This document shows, piece after piece, positions 1 to 10,291 of a stretch of 64,000 nt of DNA. Both the position numbers and the translations under genes were made by a program. The notes below the pieces were generated by a model, which saw only the letters and a list, made by a program, of their open reading frames with translations, had not been told where the DNA came from and made no database searches. Positions within the stretch are counted from its first letter, which is position 1, and each line of letters begins with the position of its first letter. The stretch comes from Pisaster brevispinus. Lineage: Eukaryota; Echinodermata; Asteroidea; Forcipulatida; Asteriidae. The stretch spans positions 17,950,742 to 18,014,741 of the forward strand of contig JAMKCF010000003.1 of assembly GCA_023634235.1 (NCBI GenBank), read 5' to 3'.

Positions 1-416
1 GCAAAGTCCTTGATTCACTTTTTCTTTTGTCTGAGTCTAAAGATTTTAATCATGATTTCACTTATGAGGTAGGAATTTCGCTTGTCTTTGCGTGGAACAG
101 ATAGCCCAGTGGTTGGGAGATAGTTTCTGGTGGGTCGGCACCACGGTTCTAATCCCGGCAGTGTCCTTGATTCACTTTTTCTTTTTTCTAAGTTTTTAGA
201 TTTGAATTATGATTTCACTTATGAGGTAGGAATTTCGCTTGTCTTTGCGTGGAACACATAGCCCAGCGGTTGGGAAATAGTTTCCGGTGGGACGGGACCA
301 CGGTTCTAATCCCGGCAGTGTCCTTGATTCACTTTTTTCTTTTTTCTAAGTCTTTAGATTTGAATCATGATTTCACTTATGAGGTAGGAATTTTGCTTGT
401 CTTTGCGTGGAACAAA

Positions 417-427
417 TAGCCCAGTGG
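417..427 (+). promoter_or_regulatory. Pol III A box, reference unit
   Basis: TAGCCCAGTGG matches the eukaryotic tRNA A-box consensus TRGCNNAGYNGG through its first 11 positions. With T417 as tRNA position 8, the invariant A14 and G18-G19 fall in place at A423 and G426-G427. Array variants are TAGCCCAGCGG, TAGCCTAGTGG and TATCCCAGTGG; the last changes the G at tRNA position 10. Confidence 0.85.
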
Positions 428-448
428 TTGGGAGATAGTTTCTGGTGG

Positions 449-474
449 GTCGGGACCACGGTTCGAATCCCGGC
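449..474 (+). other. Conserved non-tRNA hairpin around the B box
   Basis: GTCGGGA (449-455) pairs with TCCCGGC (468-474) over 7 bp including one G-T wobble, leaving a 12-nt loop (456-467) that contains most of the B box. This is incompatible with the normal 5-bp T-stem, which would pair only two to three positions here. The 5-bp core CGGGA/TCCCG is kept in most units. Two lineages change both sides together: TTGGGA/TCCCAA at 55371-55376 with 55389-55394, and CAGGA/TCCTG at 33758-33762 with 33775-33779. Some units break the pairing, so selection is not proven. Confidence 0.55.
460..470 (+). promoter_or_regulatory. Pol III B box, reference unit (perfect consensus)
   Basis: GGTTCGAATCC is an exact match to the B-box consensus GGTTCGANTCC, the TFIIIC binding element in the T-arm of tRNA genes. 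Most units carry this form. A second form, GGTTCTAATCC, lacks the G at tRNA position 57 and is common only in the left 28 kb, for example at 617-627. Confidence 0.9.
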
Positions 475-490
475 AAAGTCCTTGATTCAC

Positions 491-500
491 TTTTTCTTTT
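491..500 (+). terminator. Pol III-type T-run terminator, reference unit
   Basis: TTTTTCTTTT follows the B box by 20 bp. Pol III stops at four or more T residues on the non-template strand, so this is correctly placed to end each unit's transcript. Other units have T5-C-T6 or T6-C-T6, and nearly all keep at least one run of five or more. Confidence 0.7.
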
Positions 501-519
501 GTCTGAGTCTAAAGATTTG

Positions 520-529
520 AATCATGATT
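520..529 (+). other. 10-bp palindrome AATCATGATT in the unit spacer
   Basis: AATCATGATT equals its own reverse complement. It lies between the T-run terminator of one unit and the 5' flank of the next, and recurs in most units. Some units break it (TCTTGATT at 676-683, TCGTGATT near 837, TTTAATCATG in the AAAGATTTTAATC class). It could be a protein-binding dyad or only part of the ancestral sequence. Confidence 0.6.
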
Positions 530-3216
530 TCACTTATGAGGTAAGAATTTCGCTTGTCTTTGCGTGGAACAGATAGCCCAGTGGTTGGGAGATAGTTTCT
601 GGTGGGTCGGGACCACGGTTCTAATCCCGGCAGTGTCCTTGATTCACTTTTTCTTTTTTCTAAGTCTTTAGATTTGAATCTTGATTTCACTTATGAGGTA
701 AGAATTTCGCTTGTCTTTGCGTGGAACACATAGCCCAGTGGTTGGGAAATAGTTTCTGGTGGGTCGGGACCACGGTTCGAATCCGGACAAGGTCCTTGAT
801 TCACTCTTTCTTTTTGCTGAGTCTATGGATTTGAATCGTGATTTTACTTATGAGGTAAGAATTTCGCTTGTCTTTGCGTGGAACAAATAGCCCAGTGGTT
901 GGGAGATAGTTTCTGGTGGGTCGGGACCACGGTTCGAATCCCGGCAAAGTCCTTGATTCACTTTTTCTTTTGTCTGAGTCTAAAGATTTGAATCATGATT
1001 TCACTTATGAGGTAAGAATTTCGCTTGTCTTTGCGTGAAACAGATAGCCCAGTGGTTGGGAGATAGTTTCTGGTGGGTCGGGACCACGGTTCTAATCCCG
1101 GCAGTGTCCTTGATTCACTTTTTCTTTTTTCTAAGTCTTTAGATTTGAATCTTGATTTCACTTATGAGGTAAGAATTTCGCTTGTCTTTGCGTGGAACAG
1201 ATAGCCCAGTGGTTGGGAGATAGTTTCTGGTGGGTCGGGACCACGGTTCTAATCCCGGCAGTGTCCTTGATTCACTTTTTCTTTTTTCTAAGTCTTTAGA
1301 TTTGAATCTTGATTTCACTTATGAGGTAAGAATTTCGCTTGTCTTTGCGTGGAACACATAGCCCAGTGGTTGGGAAATAGTTTCTGGTGGGTCGGGACCA
1401 CGGTTCTAATCCCGGCAGTGTCCTTGATTCACTTTTTTCTTTTTTCTAAGTCTTTAGATTTGAATCATGATTTCACTTATGAGGTAGGAATTTTGCTTGT
1501 CTTTGCGTGGAACAAATAGCCCAGTGGTTGGGAGACAGTTTCTGGTGGATCGGGACCACGGTTCGAATCCCGTTAGGGTCCTTGATTCACTTTTTTCTTT
1601 TTTCTAAGTTTTTAGATTTGAATCATGATTTCACTTATGAGGTAGGAATTTTGCTTGTCTTTGCGTGGAACAAATAGCCCAGTGGTTGGGAGATAGTTTC
1701 TGGTGGGTCGGGACCACGGTTCGAATCCCGGCAAAGTCCTTGATTCACTTTTTCTTTTGTCTGAGTCTAAAGATTTTAATCATGATTTCATTTATGAGGT
1801 AAGAATTTCGCTTGTCTTTGCGTGGAACACATAGCCCAGTGGTTGGGAAACAGTTTTTGGTGGGTCGGGACCACGGTTCTAATCCCGGCAGTGTCCTTGA
1901 TTCACTTTTTCTTTTTTCTAAGTCTTTAGATTTGAATCATGATTTCACTTATGAGGTAGGAATTTTGCTTGTCTTTGCGTGGAACAAATAGCCCAGTGGT
2001 TGGGAGACAGTTTCTGGTGGATCGGGACCACGGTTCGAATCCCGTCAGGGTCCTTGATTTACTTTTTCTTTTTTCTAAGTCTTTAGATTTGAATCATGAT
2101 TTCACTTATGAGGTAAGAATTTCGCTTGTCTTTGCGTGGAACACATAGCCCAGCGGTTGGTAAATAGTTTCTGGTGGGTCGGGACCACGGTTCTAATCCC
2201 GGCAGTGTCCTTGATTCACTTTTTTCTTTTTTCTAAGTCTTTAGATTTGAATCATGATTTCACTTATGAGGTAGATATTTCGCTTGTCTTTGCGTGGAAC
2301 ACATAGCCCAGTCGTTGGGAGACAGTTTCTGGTGGATCGGGACCACGGTTCGAATCCCGGCAGGGTTTTTGATTCACGTTTTCTTTTTGCTGAGTCTAAG
2401 GATTTGAATCGTGAATTCACTTATGAGGTAAGAATGTTGCTTGTCTTTGCGTGGAACAGATAGCCTAGTGGTTGGGAGATAGTTTCTGGTGGGTCGGCAC
2501 CACGGTTCGAATCCCGGCAGTGTCCTTGATTCACTTTTTCTTTTTTCTAAGTTTTTAGATTTGAATCATGATTTCACTTATGAGGTAGGAATTTCGCTTG
2601 TCTTTGCGTGGAACAAATAGCCCAGTGGTTGGGAGATAGTTTCTGGTGGATCGGGACCACGGTTCGAGTCCCGTCAGGGTCCTTGATTCACTTTTTCTTT
2701 TTTCTAAGTCTTTAGATTTGAATCATGATTTCACTTATGAGGTATAGATTGCGCTTGTCTTTGCGTGGAACAAATAGCCCAGTGGTTGGGAGATAGTTTC
2801 TGGTGGGTCGGGACCACGGTTCGAATCCGGACAAGGTCCTTGATTCACTCTTTCTTTTTGCTGAGTCTATGGATTTGAATCGTGATTTCACTTATGAGGT
2901 AAGAATTTCGCTTGTCTTTGCGTGGAACAGATAGCCTAGGTGTTGGGAGATAGTTTCTGGTGGATCGTGACCACGGTTCGAATCCCGGCAGTGTCCTTGA
3001 CTCACTTTGTATTTTTTTCTGAGTCTAAAGATTTGAATCATGATTTCACTTATGAGGTAGATATTTCGCTTGTCTTTGCGTGGAACAGATAGCCCAGTGG
3101 TTGGGAGATAGTTTCTGGTGTGTCGGCACCACGGTTCTAATCCCGGCAGTGTCCTTGATTCACTTTTTCTTTTTTCTAAGTTTTTAGATTTGAATTATGA
3201 TTTCACTTATGAGGTA

Positions 3217-4475
3217 GGAATTTCGCTTGTCTTTGCGTGGAACACATAGCCCAGCGGTTGGGAAATAGTTTCCGGTGGGACGGGACCACGGTTCTAATCC
3301 CGGCAGTGTCCTTGATTCACTTTTTTCTTTTTTCTAAGTCTTTAGATTTGAATCATGATTTCACTTATGAGGTAGGAATTTTGCTTGTCTTTGCGTGGAA
3401 CAAATAGCCCAGTGGTTGGGAGATAGTTTCTGGTGGGTCGGGACCACGGTTCGAATCCCGGCAAAGTCCTTGATTCACTTTTTCTTTTGTCTGAGTCTAA
3501 AGATTTGAATCATGATTTCACTTATGAGGTAAGAATTTCGCTTGTCTTTGCGTGGAACAGATAGCCCAGTGGTTGGGAGATAGTTTCTGGTGGGTCGGGA
3601 CCACGGTTCTAATCCCGGCAGTGTCCTTGATTCACTTTTTCTTTTTTCTAAGTCTTTAGATTTGAATCTTGATTTCACTTATGAGGTAAGAATTTCGCTT
3701 GTCTTTGCGTGGAACACATAGCCCAGTGGTTGGGAAATAGTTTCTGGTGGGTCGGGACCACGGTTCTAATCCCGGCAGTGTCCTTGATTCACTTTTTTCT
3801 TTTTTCTAAGTCTTTAGATTTGAATCATGATTTCACTTATGAGGTAGGAATTTTGCTTGTCTTTGCGTGGAACAAATAGCCCAGTGGTTGGGAGACAGTT
3901 TCTGGTGGATCGGGACCACGGTTCGAATCCCGTCAGGGTCCTTGATTCACTTTTTTCTTTTTTCTAAGTCTTTAGATTTGAATCATGATTTCACTTATGA
4001 GGTAGGAATTTTGCTTGTCTTTGCGTGGAACAAATAGCCCAGTGGTTGGGAGATAGTTTCTGGTGGGTCGGGACCACGGTTCGAATCCCGGCAAAGTCCT
4101 TGATTCACTTTTTCTTTTGTCTGAGTCTAAAGATTTTAATCATGATTTCACTTATGAGGTAAGAATTTCGCTTGTTTTTGCGTGGAACACATAGCCCAGT
4201 GGTTGGGAAACAGTTTTTGGTGGGTCGGGACCACGGTTCTAATCCCGGCAGTGTCCTTGATTCACTTTTTCTTTTTTCTAAGTCTTTAGATTTGAATCAT
4301 GATTTCACTTATGAGGTAGGAATTTTGCTTGTCTTTGCGTGGAACAAATAGCCCAGTGGTTGGGAGACAGTTTCTGGTGGATCGGGACCACGGTTCGAAT
4401 CCCGTCAGGGTCCTTGATTTACTTTTTCTTTTTTCTAAGTCTTTAGATTTGTATCATGATTTCACTTATGAGGTA
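3217..4475 (+). repeat. Higher-order repeat, 1,259 bp (8 units), copy 1
   Basis: This block matches 4476-5734 at an offset of exactly 1,259 bp. Landmarks are TTGTTTTTGCG at about 4172 and 5431, and the identical antisense frames at 3475-3678 and 4734-4937. Matching ends where AGGTAAGAATTTCG (4476) faces AGGTAGGAATTTTG (5735). Breakpoints are resolved only to the nearest diagnostic base. Confidence 0.8.
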
Positions 4476-5734
4476 AGAATTTCGCTTGTCTTTGCGTGGA
4501 ACACATAGCCCAGCGGTTGGTAAATAGTTTCTGGTGGGTCGGGACCACGGTTCTAATCCCGGCAGTGTCCTTGATTCACTTTTTTCTTTTTTCTAAGTCT
4601 TTAGATTTGAATCATGATTTCACTTATGAGGTAGGAATTTTGCTTGTCTTTGCGTGGAACAAATAGCCCAGTGGTTGGAAGATAGTTTCTGGTGGGTCGG
4701 GACCACGGTTCGAATCCCGGCAAAGTCCTTGATTCACTTTTTCTTTTGTCTGAGTCTAAAGATTTGAATCATGATTTCACTTATGAGGTAAGAATTTCGC
4801 TTGTCTTTGCGTGGAACAGATAGCCCAGTGGTTGGGAGATAGTTTCTGGTGGGTCGGGACCACGGTTCTAATCCCGGCAGTGTCCTTGATTCACTTTTTC
4901 TTTTTTCTAAGTCTTTAGATTTGAATCTTGATTTCACTTATGAGGTAAGAATTTCGCTTGTCTTTGCGTGGAACACATAGCCCAGTGGTTGGGAAATAGT
5001 TTCTGGTGGGTCGGGACCACGGTTCTAATCCCGGCAGTGTCCTTGATTCACTTTTTTCTTTTTTCTAAGTCTTTAGATTTGAATCATGATTTCACTTATG
5101 AGGTAGGAATTTTGCTTGTCTTTGCGTGGAACAAATAGCCCAGTGGTTGGGAGACAGTTTCTGGTGGATCGGGACCACGGTTCGAATCCCGTCAGGGTCC
5201 TTGATTCACTTTTTTCTTTTTTCTAAGTCTTTAGATTTGAATCATGATTTCACTTATGAGGTAGGAATTTTGCTTGTCTTTGCGTGGAACAAATAGCCCA
5301 CTGGTTGGGAGATATTTTCTTGTGGGTCGGGACCACGGTTCGAATCCCGGCAAAGTCCTTGATTCACTTTTTCTTTTGTCTGAGTCTAAAGATTTTAATC
5401 ATGATTTCACTTATGAGGTAAGAATTTCGCTTGTTTTTGCGTGGAACACATAGCCCAGTGGTTGGGAAACAGTTTTTGGTGGGTCGGGACCACGGTTCTA
5501 ATCCCGGCAGTGTCCTTGATTCACTTTTTCTTTTTTCTAAGTCTTTAGATTTGAATCATGATTTCACTTATGAGGTAGGAATTTTGCTTGTCTTTGCGTG
5601 GAACAAATAGCCCAGTGGTTGGGAGACAGTTTCTGGTGGATCGGGACCACGGTTCGAATCCCGTCAGGGTCCTTGATTTACTTTTTCTTTTTTCTAAGTC
5701 TTTAGATTTGAATCATGATTTCACTTATGAGGTA
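4476..5734 (+). repeat. Higher-order repeat, 1,259 bp (8 units), copy 2
   Basis: Direct tandem duplicate of 3217-4475 with only a few visible differences, such as GTATCATG at 4451 against GAATCATG in the later copy and AGCCCACTGG with GATATTTTCT near 5300. Its right part is itself the source of the 1,100-bp duplication. Confidence 0.8.
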
Positions 5735-6205
5735 GGAATTTTGCTTGTCTTTGCGTGGAACAAATAGCCCAGTGGTTGGGAGATAGTTTCTGGTGGGTCG
5801 GGACCACGGTTCGAATCCCGGCAAAGTCCTTGATTCACTTTTTCTTTTGTCTGAGTCTAAAGATTTTAATCATGATTTCACTTATGAGGTAAGAATTTCG
5901 CTTGTCTTTGCGTGGAACACATAGCCCAGTGGTTGGGAAACAGTTTTTGGTGGGTCGGGACCACGGTTCTAATCCCGGCAGTGTCCTTGATTCACTTTTT
6001 CTTTTTTCTAAGTCTTTAGATTTGAATCATGATTTCACTTATGAGGTAGGAATTTTGCATGTCTTTGCGTGGAACAAATAGCCCAGTGGTTGGGAGACAG
6101 TTTCTGGTGGATCGGGACCACGGTTCGAATCCCGTCAGGGTCCTTGATTTACTTTTTCTTTTTTCTAAGTCTTTAGATTTGAATCATGATTTCACTTATG
6201 AGGTA
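5106..6205 (+). repeat. Higher-order repeat, 1,100 bp (7 units), copy 1
   Basis: Matches 6206-7305 at an offset of 1,100 bp. Shared landmarks are AGCCCACTGG (about 5297 and 6397), TTGTTTTTGC (5431 and 6531) and AATTTTGCATG (6051 and 7151). It overlaps the 1,259-bp repeat, showing successive rounds of duplication. Confidence 0.8.
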
Positions 6206-7305
6206 GGAATTTTGCTTGTCTTTGCGTGGAACAAATAGCCCAGTGGTTGGGAGACAGTTTCTGGTGGATCGGGACCACGGTTCGAATCCCGTCAGGGTCC
6301 TTGATTCACTTTTTTCTTTTTTCTAAGTCTTTAGATTTGAATCATGATTTCACTTATGAGGTAGGAATTTTGCTTGTCTTTGCGTGGAACAAATAGCCCA
6401 CTGGTTGGGAGATAGTTTCTGGTGGGTCGGGACCACGGTTCGAATCCCGGCAAAGTCCTTGATTCACTTTTTCTTTTGTCTGAGTCTAAAGATTTTAATC
6501 ATGATTTCACTTATGAGGTAAGAATTTCGCTTGTTTTTGCGTGGAACACATAGTCCAGTGGTTGGGAAACAGTTTTTGGTGGGTCGGGACCACGGTTCTA
6601 ATCCCGGCAGTGTCCTTGATTCACTTTTTCTTTTTTCTAAGTCTTTAGATTTGAATCATGATTTCACTTATGAGGTAGGAATTTTGCTTGTCTTTGCGTG
6701 GAACAAATAGCCCAGTGGTTGGGAGACAGTTTCTGGTGGATCGGGACCACGGTTCGAATCCCGTCAGGGTCCTTGATTTACTTTTTCTTTTTTCTAAGTC
6801 TTTAGATTTGAATCATGATTTCACTTATGAGGTAGGAATTTTGCTTGTCTTTGCGTGGAACAAATAGCCCAGTGGTTGGGAGATAGTTTCTGGTGGGTCG
6901 GGACCACGGTTCGAATCCCGGCAAAGTCCTTGATTCACTTTTTCTTTTGTCTGAGTCTAAAGATTTTAATCATGATTTCACTTATGAGGTAAGAATTTCG
7001 CTTGTCTTTGCGTGGAACACATAGCCCAGTGGTTGGGAAACAGTTTTTGGTGGGTCGGGACCACGGTTCTAATCCCGGCAGTGTCCTTGATTCACTTTTT
7101 CTTTTTTCTAAGTCTTTAGATTTGAATCATGATTTCACTTATGAGGTAGGAATTTTGCATGTCTTTGCGTGGAACAAATAGCCCAGTGGTTGGGAGACAG
7201 TTTCTGGTGGATCGGGACCACGGTTCGAATCCCGTCAGGGTCCTTGATTTACTTTTTCTTTTTTCTAAGTCTTTAGATTTGAATCATGATTTCACTTATG
7301 AGGTA
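6206..7305 (+). repeat. Higher-order repeat, 1,100 bp (7 units), copy 2
   Basis: Direct tandem duplicate of 5106-6205. It lies inside the first copy of the 4,243-bp block, so the 1,100-bp duplication came first and its junction was then copied to about 10.45 kb. Confidence 0.8.
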
Positions 7306-7560
7306 AGAATTTCGCTTGTCTTTGCGTGGAACACATAGCCCAGCGGTTGGGAAATAGTTTCTGGTGCGTCGGGACCACGGTTCTAATCCCGGCAGTGTCC
7401 TTCATTCACTTTTTTCTTTTTTCTAAGTCTTTAGATTTGAATCATGATTTCACTTATGAGGTAGGAATTTTGCTTGTCTTTGCGTGGAACAAATAGCCCA
7501 GTGGTTGGGAGATAGTTTCTGGTGGATCGGGACCACGGTTCGAATCCCGGCAGGGTTTTT

Positions 7561-7880
7561 GATTCACTTTTTCTTTTTGCTGAGTCTAAGGATTTGAATC
7601 GTGATTTCACTTATGAGGTAAGAATGTTGCTTGTCTTTGCGTGGAACAGATAGCCTAGTGGTTGGGAGATAGTTTCTGGTGGATCGTCACCACGGTTCGA
7701 ATCCCGGCAGTGTCCTTGACTCACTTTGTCTTTTTGCTGAGTCTAAGGATTTGAATCGTGATTTCACTTATGAGGTAAGAATGTTGCTTGTCTTTGCGTG
7801 GAACAGATAGCCTAGTGGTTGGGAGATAGTTTCTGGTGGATCGTCACCACGGTTCGAATCCCGGCAGTGTCCTTGACTCA
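7561..7880 (+). repeat. Doubled unit, one-unit difference between the large duplicates
   Basis: The unit with TTTTTGCTGAGTCTAAGG, AGAATGTTGC, AGCCTAGTGG and GGATCGTCACC is present twice in a row here, but only once at the matching place (about 11810-11970). This accounts exactly for the change in offset from 4,243 to 4,086 bp, which is 157 bp. It is a single-unit gain or loss after the block duplicated. Confidence 0.85.
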
Positions 7881-10291
7881 CTTTGTCTTTTTTCTGAGTC
7901 TAAAGATTTGAATCATGATTTCACTTATGAGGTAGATATTTCGCTTGTCTTTGCGTGGAACAAATAGCCCAGTGGTTGGGAGATAGTTTCTGGTGGGTCG
8001 GCACCACGGTTCTAATACCGGCAGTGTCCTTGATTCACTTTTTCTTTTTTCTAAGTTTTTAGATTTGAATCATGATTTCACTTATGAGGTAGGAATTTCG
8101 CTTGTCTTTGCGTGGAACAAATAGCCCAGTGGTTGGGAGACAGTTTCTGGTGGATCGGGACCACGGTTCGAATCCCGTCAGGGTCCTTGATTCACTTTTT
8201 CTTTTTTCTAAGTCTTTAGATTTGAATCATGATTTCACTTATGAGGTAAGAATTTCGCTTGTCTTTGCGTGGAACACATAGCCCAGTGGTTGGGACATAG
8301 TTTCTGGTGGCTCGGGACCACGGTTCGAATCCCGACAAGGTCCTTGATTCAATTTTTCTTTTAGCTGAGTCTAAAGATTTGAATCATGATTTCACTTTTG
8401 AGGTAGATATTTCGCTTGTCTTTGCGTGGAACACATAGCCCAGTGGTTGGGACATAGTTTCTGGTGGCTCGGGACCACGGTTCGAATCCCAACAAGGTCC
8501 TTGATTCACTTTTTCTTTTAGCTGAGTCTAAGGATTTGAATCATGATTTCACTTATGAGGTAAGAATTTCGCTTGTCTTTGCGTGGAACACATAGCCCAG
8601 TGGTTGGGAAACAGTTTTTGGTGGGTCGGGACCACGGTTCTAATCCCGGCAGTGTCCTTGATTCACTTTTTCTTTTTTCTAAGTCTTTAGATTTGAATCA
8701 TGATTTCACTTATGAGGTAGGAATTTTGCTTGTCTTTGCGTGGAACAAATAGCCCAGTGGTTGGGAGAAAGTTTCTGGTGGATCGGGACCACGGTTCGGA
8801 TCCCGTCAGGGTCCTTGATTTACTTTTTCTTTTTTCTAAGTCTTTAGGTTTGAATCATGATTTCACTTATGAGGTAAGAATTTCGCTTGTCTTTGCGTGG
8901 AACACATAGCCCAGCGGTTGGGAAATAATTTCTGGTGGGTCGGGACCACGGTTCTAATCCCGGCAGTGTCCTTGATTCACTTTTTTCTTTTTTCTAAGTC
9001 TTTAAATTTGAATCATGATTTCACTTATGAGGTAGGAATTTTGCTTGTCTTTGCGTGGAACAAATAGCCCAGTGGTTGGGAGATAGTTTCTGGTGGGTCG
9101 GGACCACGGTTCGAATCCCGGCAAAGTCCTTGATTCACTTTTTCTTTTCTCTGAGTCTAAAGATTTGAATCATGATTTCACTTTTGAGGTAGATATTTCG
9201 CTTGTCTTTGCGTGGAAGACATAGCCCAGTCGTTGGGAGACAGTTTCTGGTGGATCGGGACCACGGTTCGAATCCCGGCAGGGTACTTGATTCACTTTTT
9301 CTTTTTTTAAGTCTTTAGATTTGAATCATGATTTCACTTATGAGGTAAGAATTTCGCTTGTCTTTGCGTGGAACACATAGCCCAGTGGTTGGGAAATAGT
9401 TTCTGGTGGGTCGGGACCACGGTTCTAATCCCGGCAGTGTCCTTGATTCACTTTTTTCTTTTTTCTAAGTCTTTAGATTTGAATCATGATTTCACTTATG
9501 AGGTAGGAATTTTGCTTGTCTTTGCGTGGAACAAATAGCCCCGTGGTTGGGAGATAGTTTCTGGTGGGTCGGGACCACGGTTCGAATCCCGGCAAAGTCC
9601 TTGTTTCACTTTTTCTTTTCTCTGAGTCTAAAGATTTGAATCATGATTTCACTTTTGAGGTAGATATTTCGCTTGTCTTTGCGTGGAACACATAGCCCAG
9701 TCGTTGGGAGACAGTTTCTGGTGGATCGGGACCACGGTTCGAATCCCGGCAGGGTACTTGATTCACTTTTTCTTTTTTTTTAAGTCTTTAGATTTGAATC
9801 ATGATTTCACTTATGAGGTAAGAATTTCGCTTGTCTTTGCGTGGAACAGATAGCCCAGTGGTTGGGAGATAGTTTCTGGTGGGTCGGGACCACGGTTCTA
9901 ATCCCGGCAGTGTCCTTGATTCACTTTTTCTTTTTTCTAAGTCTTTAGATTTGAATCATGATTTCACTTATGAGGTAGGAATTTCGCTTGTCTTTGCGTG
10001 GAACAAATATCCCAGTGGTTGGGAGATAGTTTCTGGTGGGTCGGGACCACGGTTCGAATCCCGGCAAAGTCCTTGATTCACTTTTTCTTTTGTCTGAGTC
10101 TAAAGATTTGAATCATGATTTCACTTTTGAGGTAGATATTTCGCTTGTCTTTGCGTGGAACACATAGCCCAGTGGTTGGGAGACAGTTTCTGGTGGATCG
10201 GGACCACGGTTCGAATCCCGGCAGGGTACTTGATTCACTTTTTCTTTTTTTTAAGTCTTTAGATTTGAATCATGATTTCACTTATGAGGTA

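Larger units (their letters stand above)
406..495 (+). ncRNA. Predicted tRNA-like Pol III transcript (reference unit)
   Basis: The A box at 417-427 and B box at 460-470 have the order and 43-bp start-to-start spacing of an intronless tRNA gene, and a T5 run begins 20 bp after the B box. Transcription from just upstream of the A box to the T run would give an RNA of about 90 nt. The D arm is intact (CCCA 420-423 with TGGG 429-432). The region where the anticodon arm should be (roughly 437-453) does not pair, and the acceptor ends (GAACAAA against CAAAGTC) pair poorly, so this is not a functional tRNA and no anticodon can be assigned. The same layout recurs in nearly all units. Actual transcription is inferred only. 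Confidence 0.5.
406..562 (+). repeat. Reference 157-bp repeat unit
   Basis: This unit is chosen as a clear example and runs from CGTGGAAC to the base before the next CGTGGAAC. It holds the tRNA-like body (406-480), a T-rich terminator region (491-500), a spacer with CTGAGTCTAAAG, the palindrome AATCATGATT (520-529), and the 5' flank of the next unit, which includes ACTTATGAGGTAAGAATTTC. Two common spacer classes alternate across the array: CTGAGTCTAAAG (or CTGAGTCTAAGG) and CTAAGTCTTTAG. Length variants come mainly from the T runs (158 bp with T6 in place of T5) and from short spacer deletions. Confidence 0.95.
1..6048 (+). repeat. Left array segment, homogeneous units
   Basis: About 38 units, with GGTTCTAATCC and GGTTCGAATCC B boxes intermixed. 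Long-range copies are seen inside the segment: about 80-778 matches 3068-3766 (offset 2,988 bp), and about 1320-2274 matches 3680-4634 (offset 2,360 bp). The two offsets differ by 628 bp, four units, so one copy gained or lost four units. A distinctive GAATTATG spacer occurs at both 203 and 3191. No other element is present. Confidence 0.85.
6049..10291 (+). repeat. Large tandem duplication block, 4,243 bp (27 units), copy 1
   Basis: Aligns with 10292-14377. Landmarks include AATTTTGCATG at 6051 and 7151 against 10294 and 11394 (offset 4,243), TTGTTTTTGC at 6531 against 10774, the rare GGTTCTAATACC near 8010 against 12090, and TCCTTCATTC near 7400 against 11640. After about 7.9 kb the offset falls to 4,086 because this copy has one extra unit. 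Confidence 0.88.

Noticed and set aside
406..480. Functional tRNA gene
   Set aside because: A and B boxes are good, but the anticodon stem and acceptor stem do not pair, so no anticodon can be assigned.
520..529. Rho-independent bacterial terminator or operator from the palindrome and T run
   Set aside because: The palindrome lies after the T run, not before it, and the eukaryotic Pol III promoter layout makes a bacterial reading unlikely.
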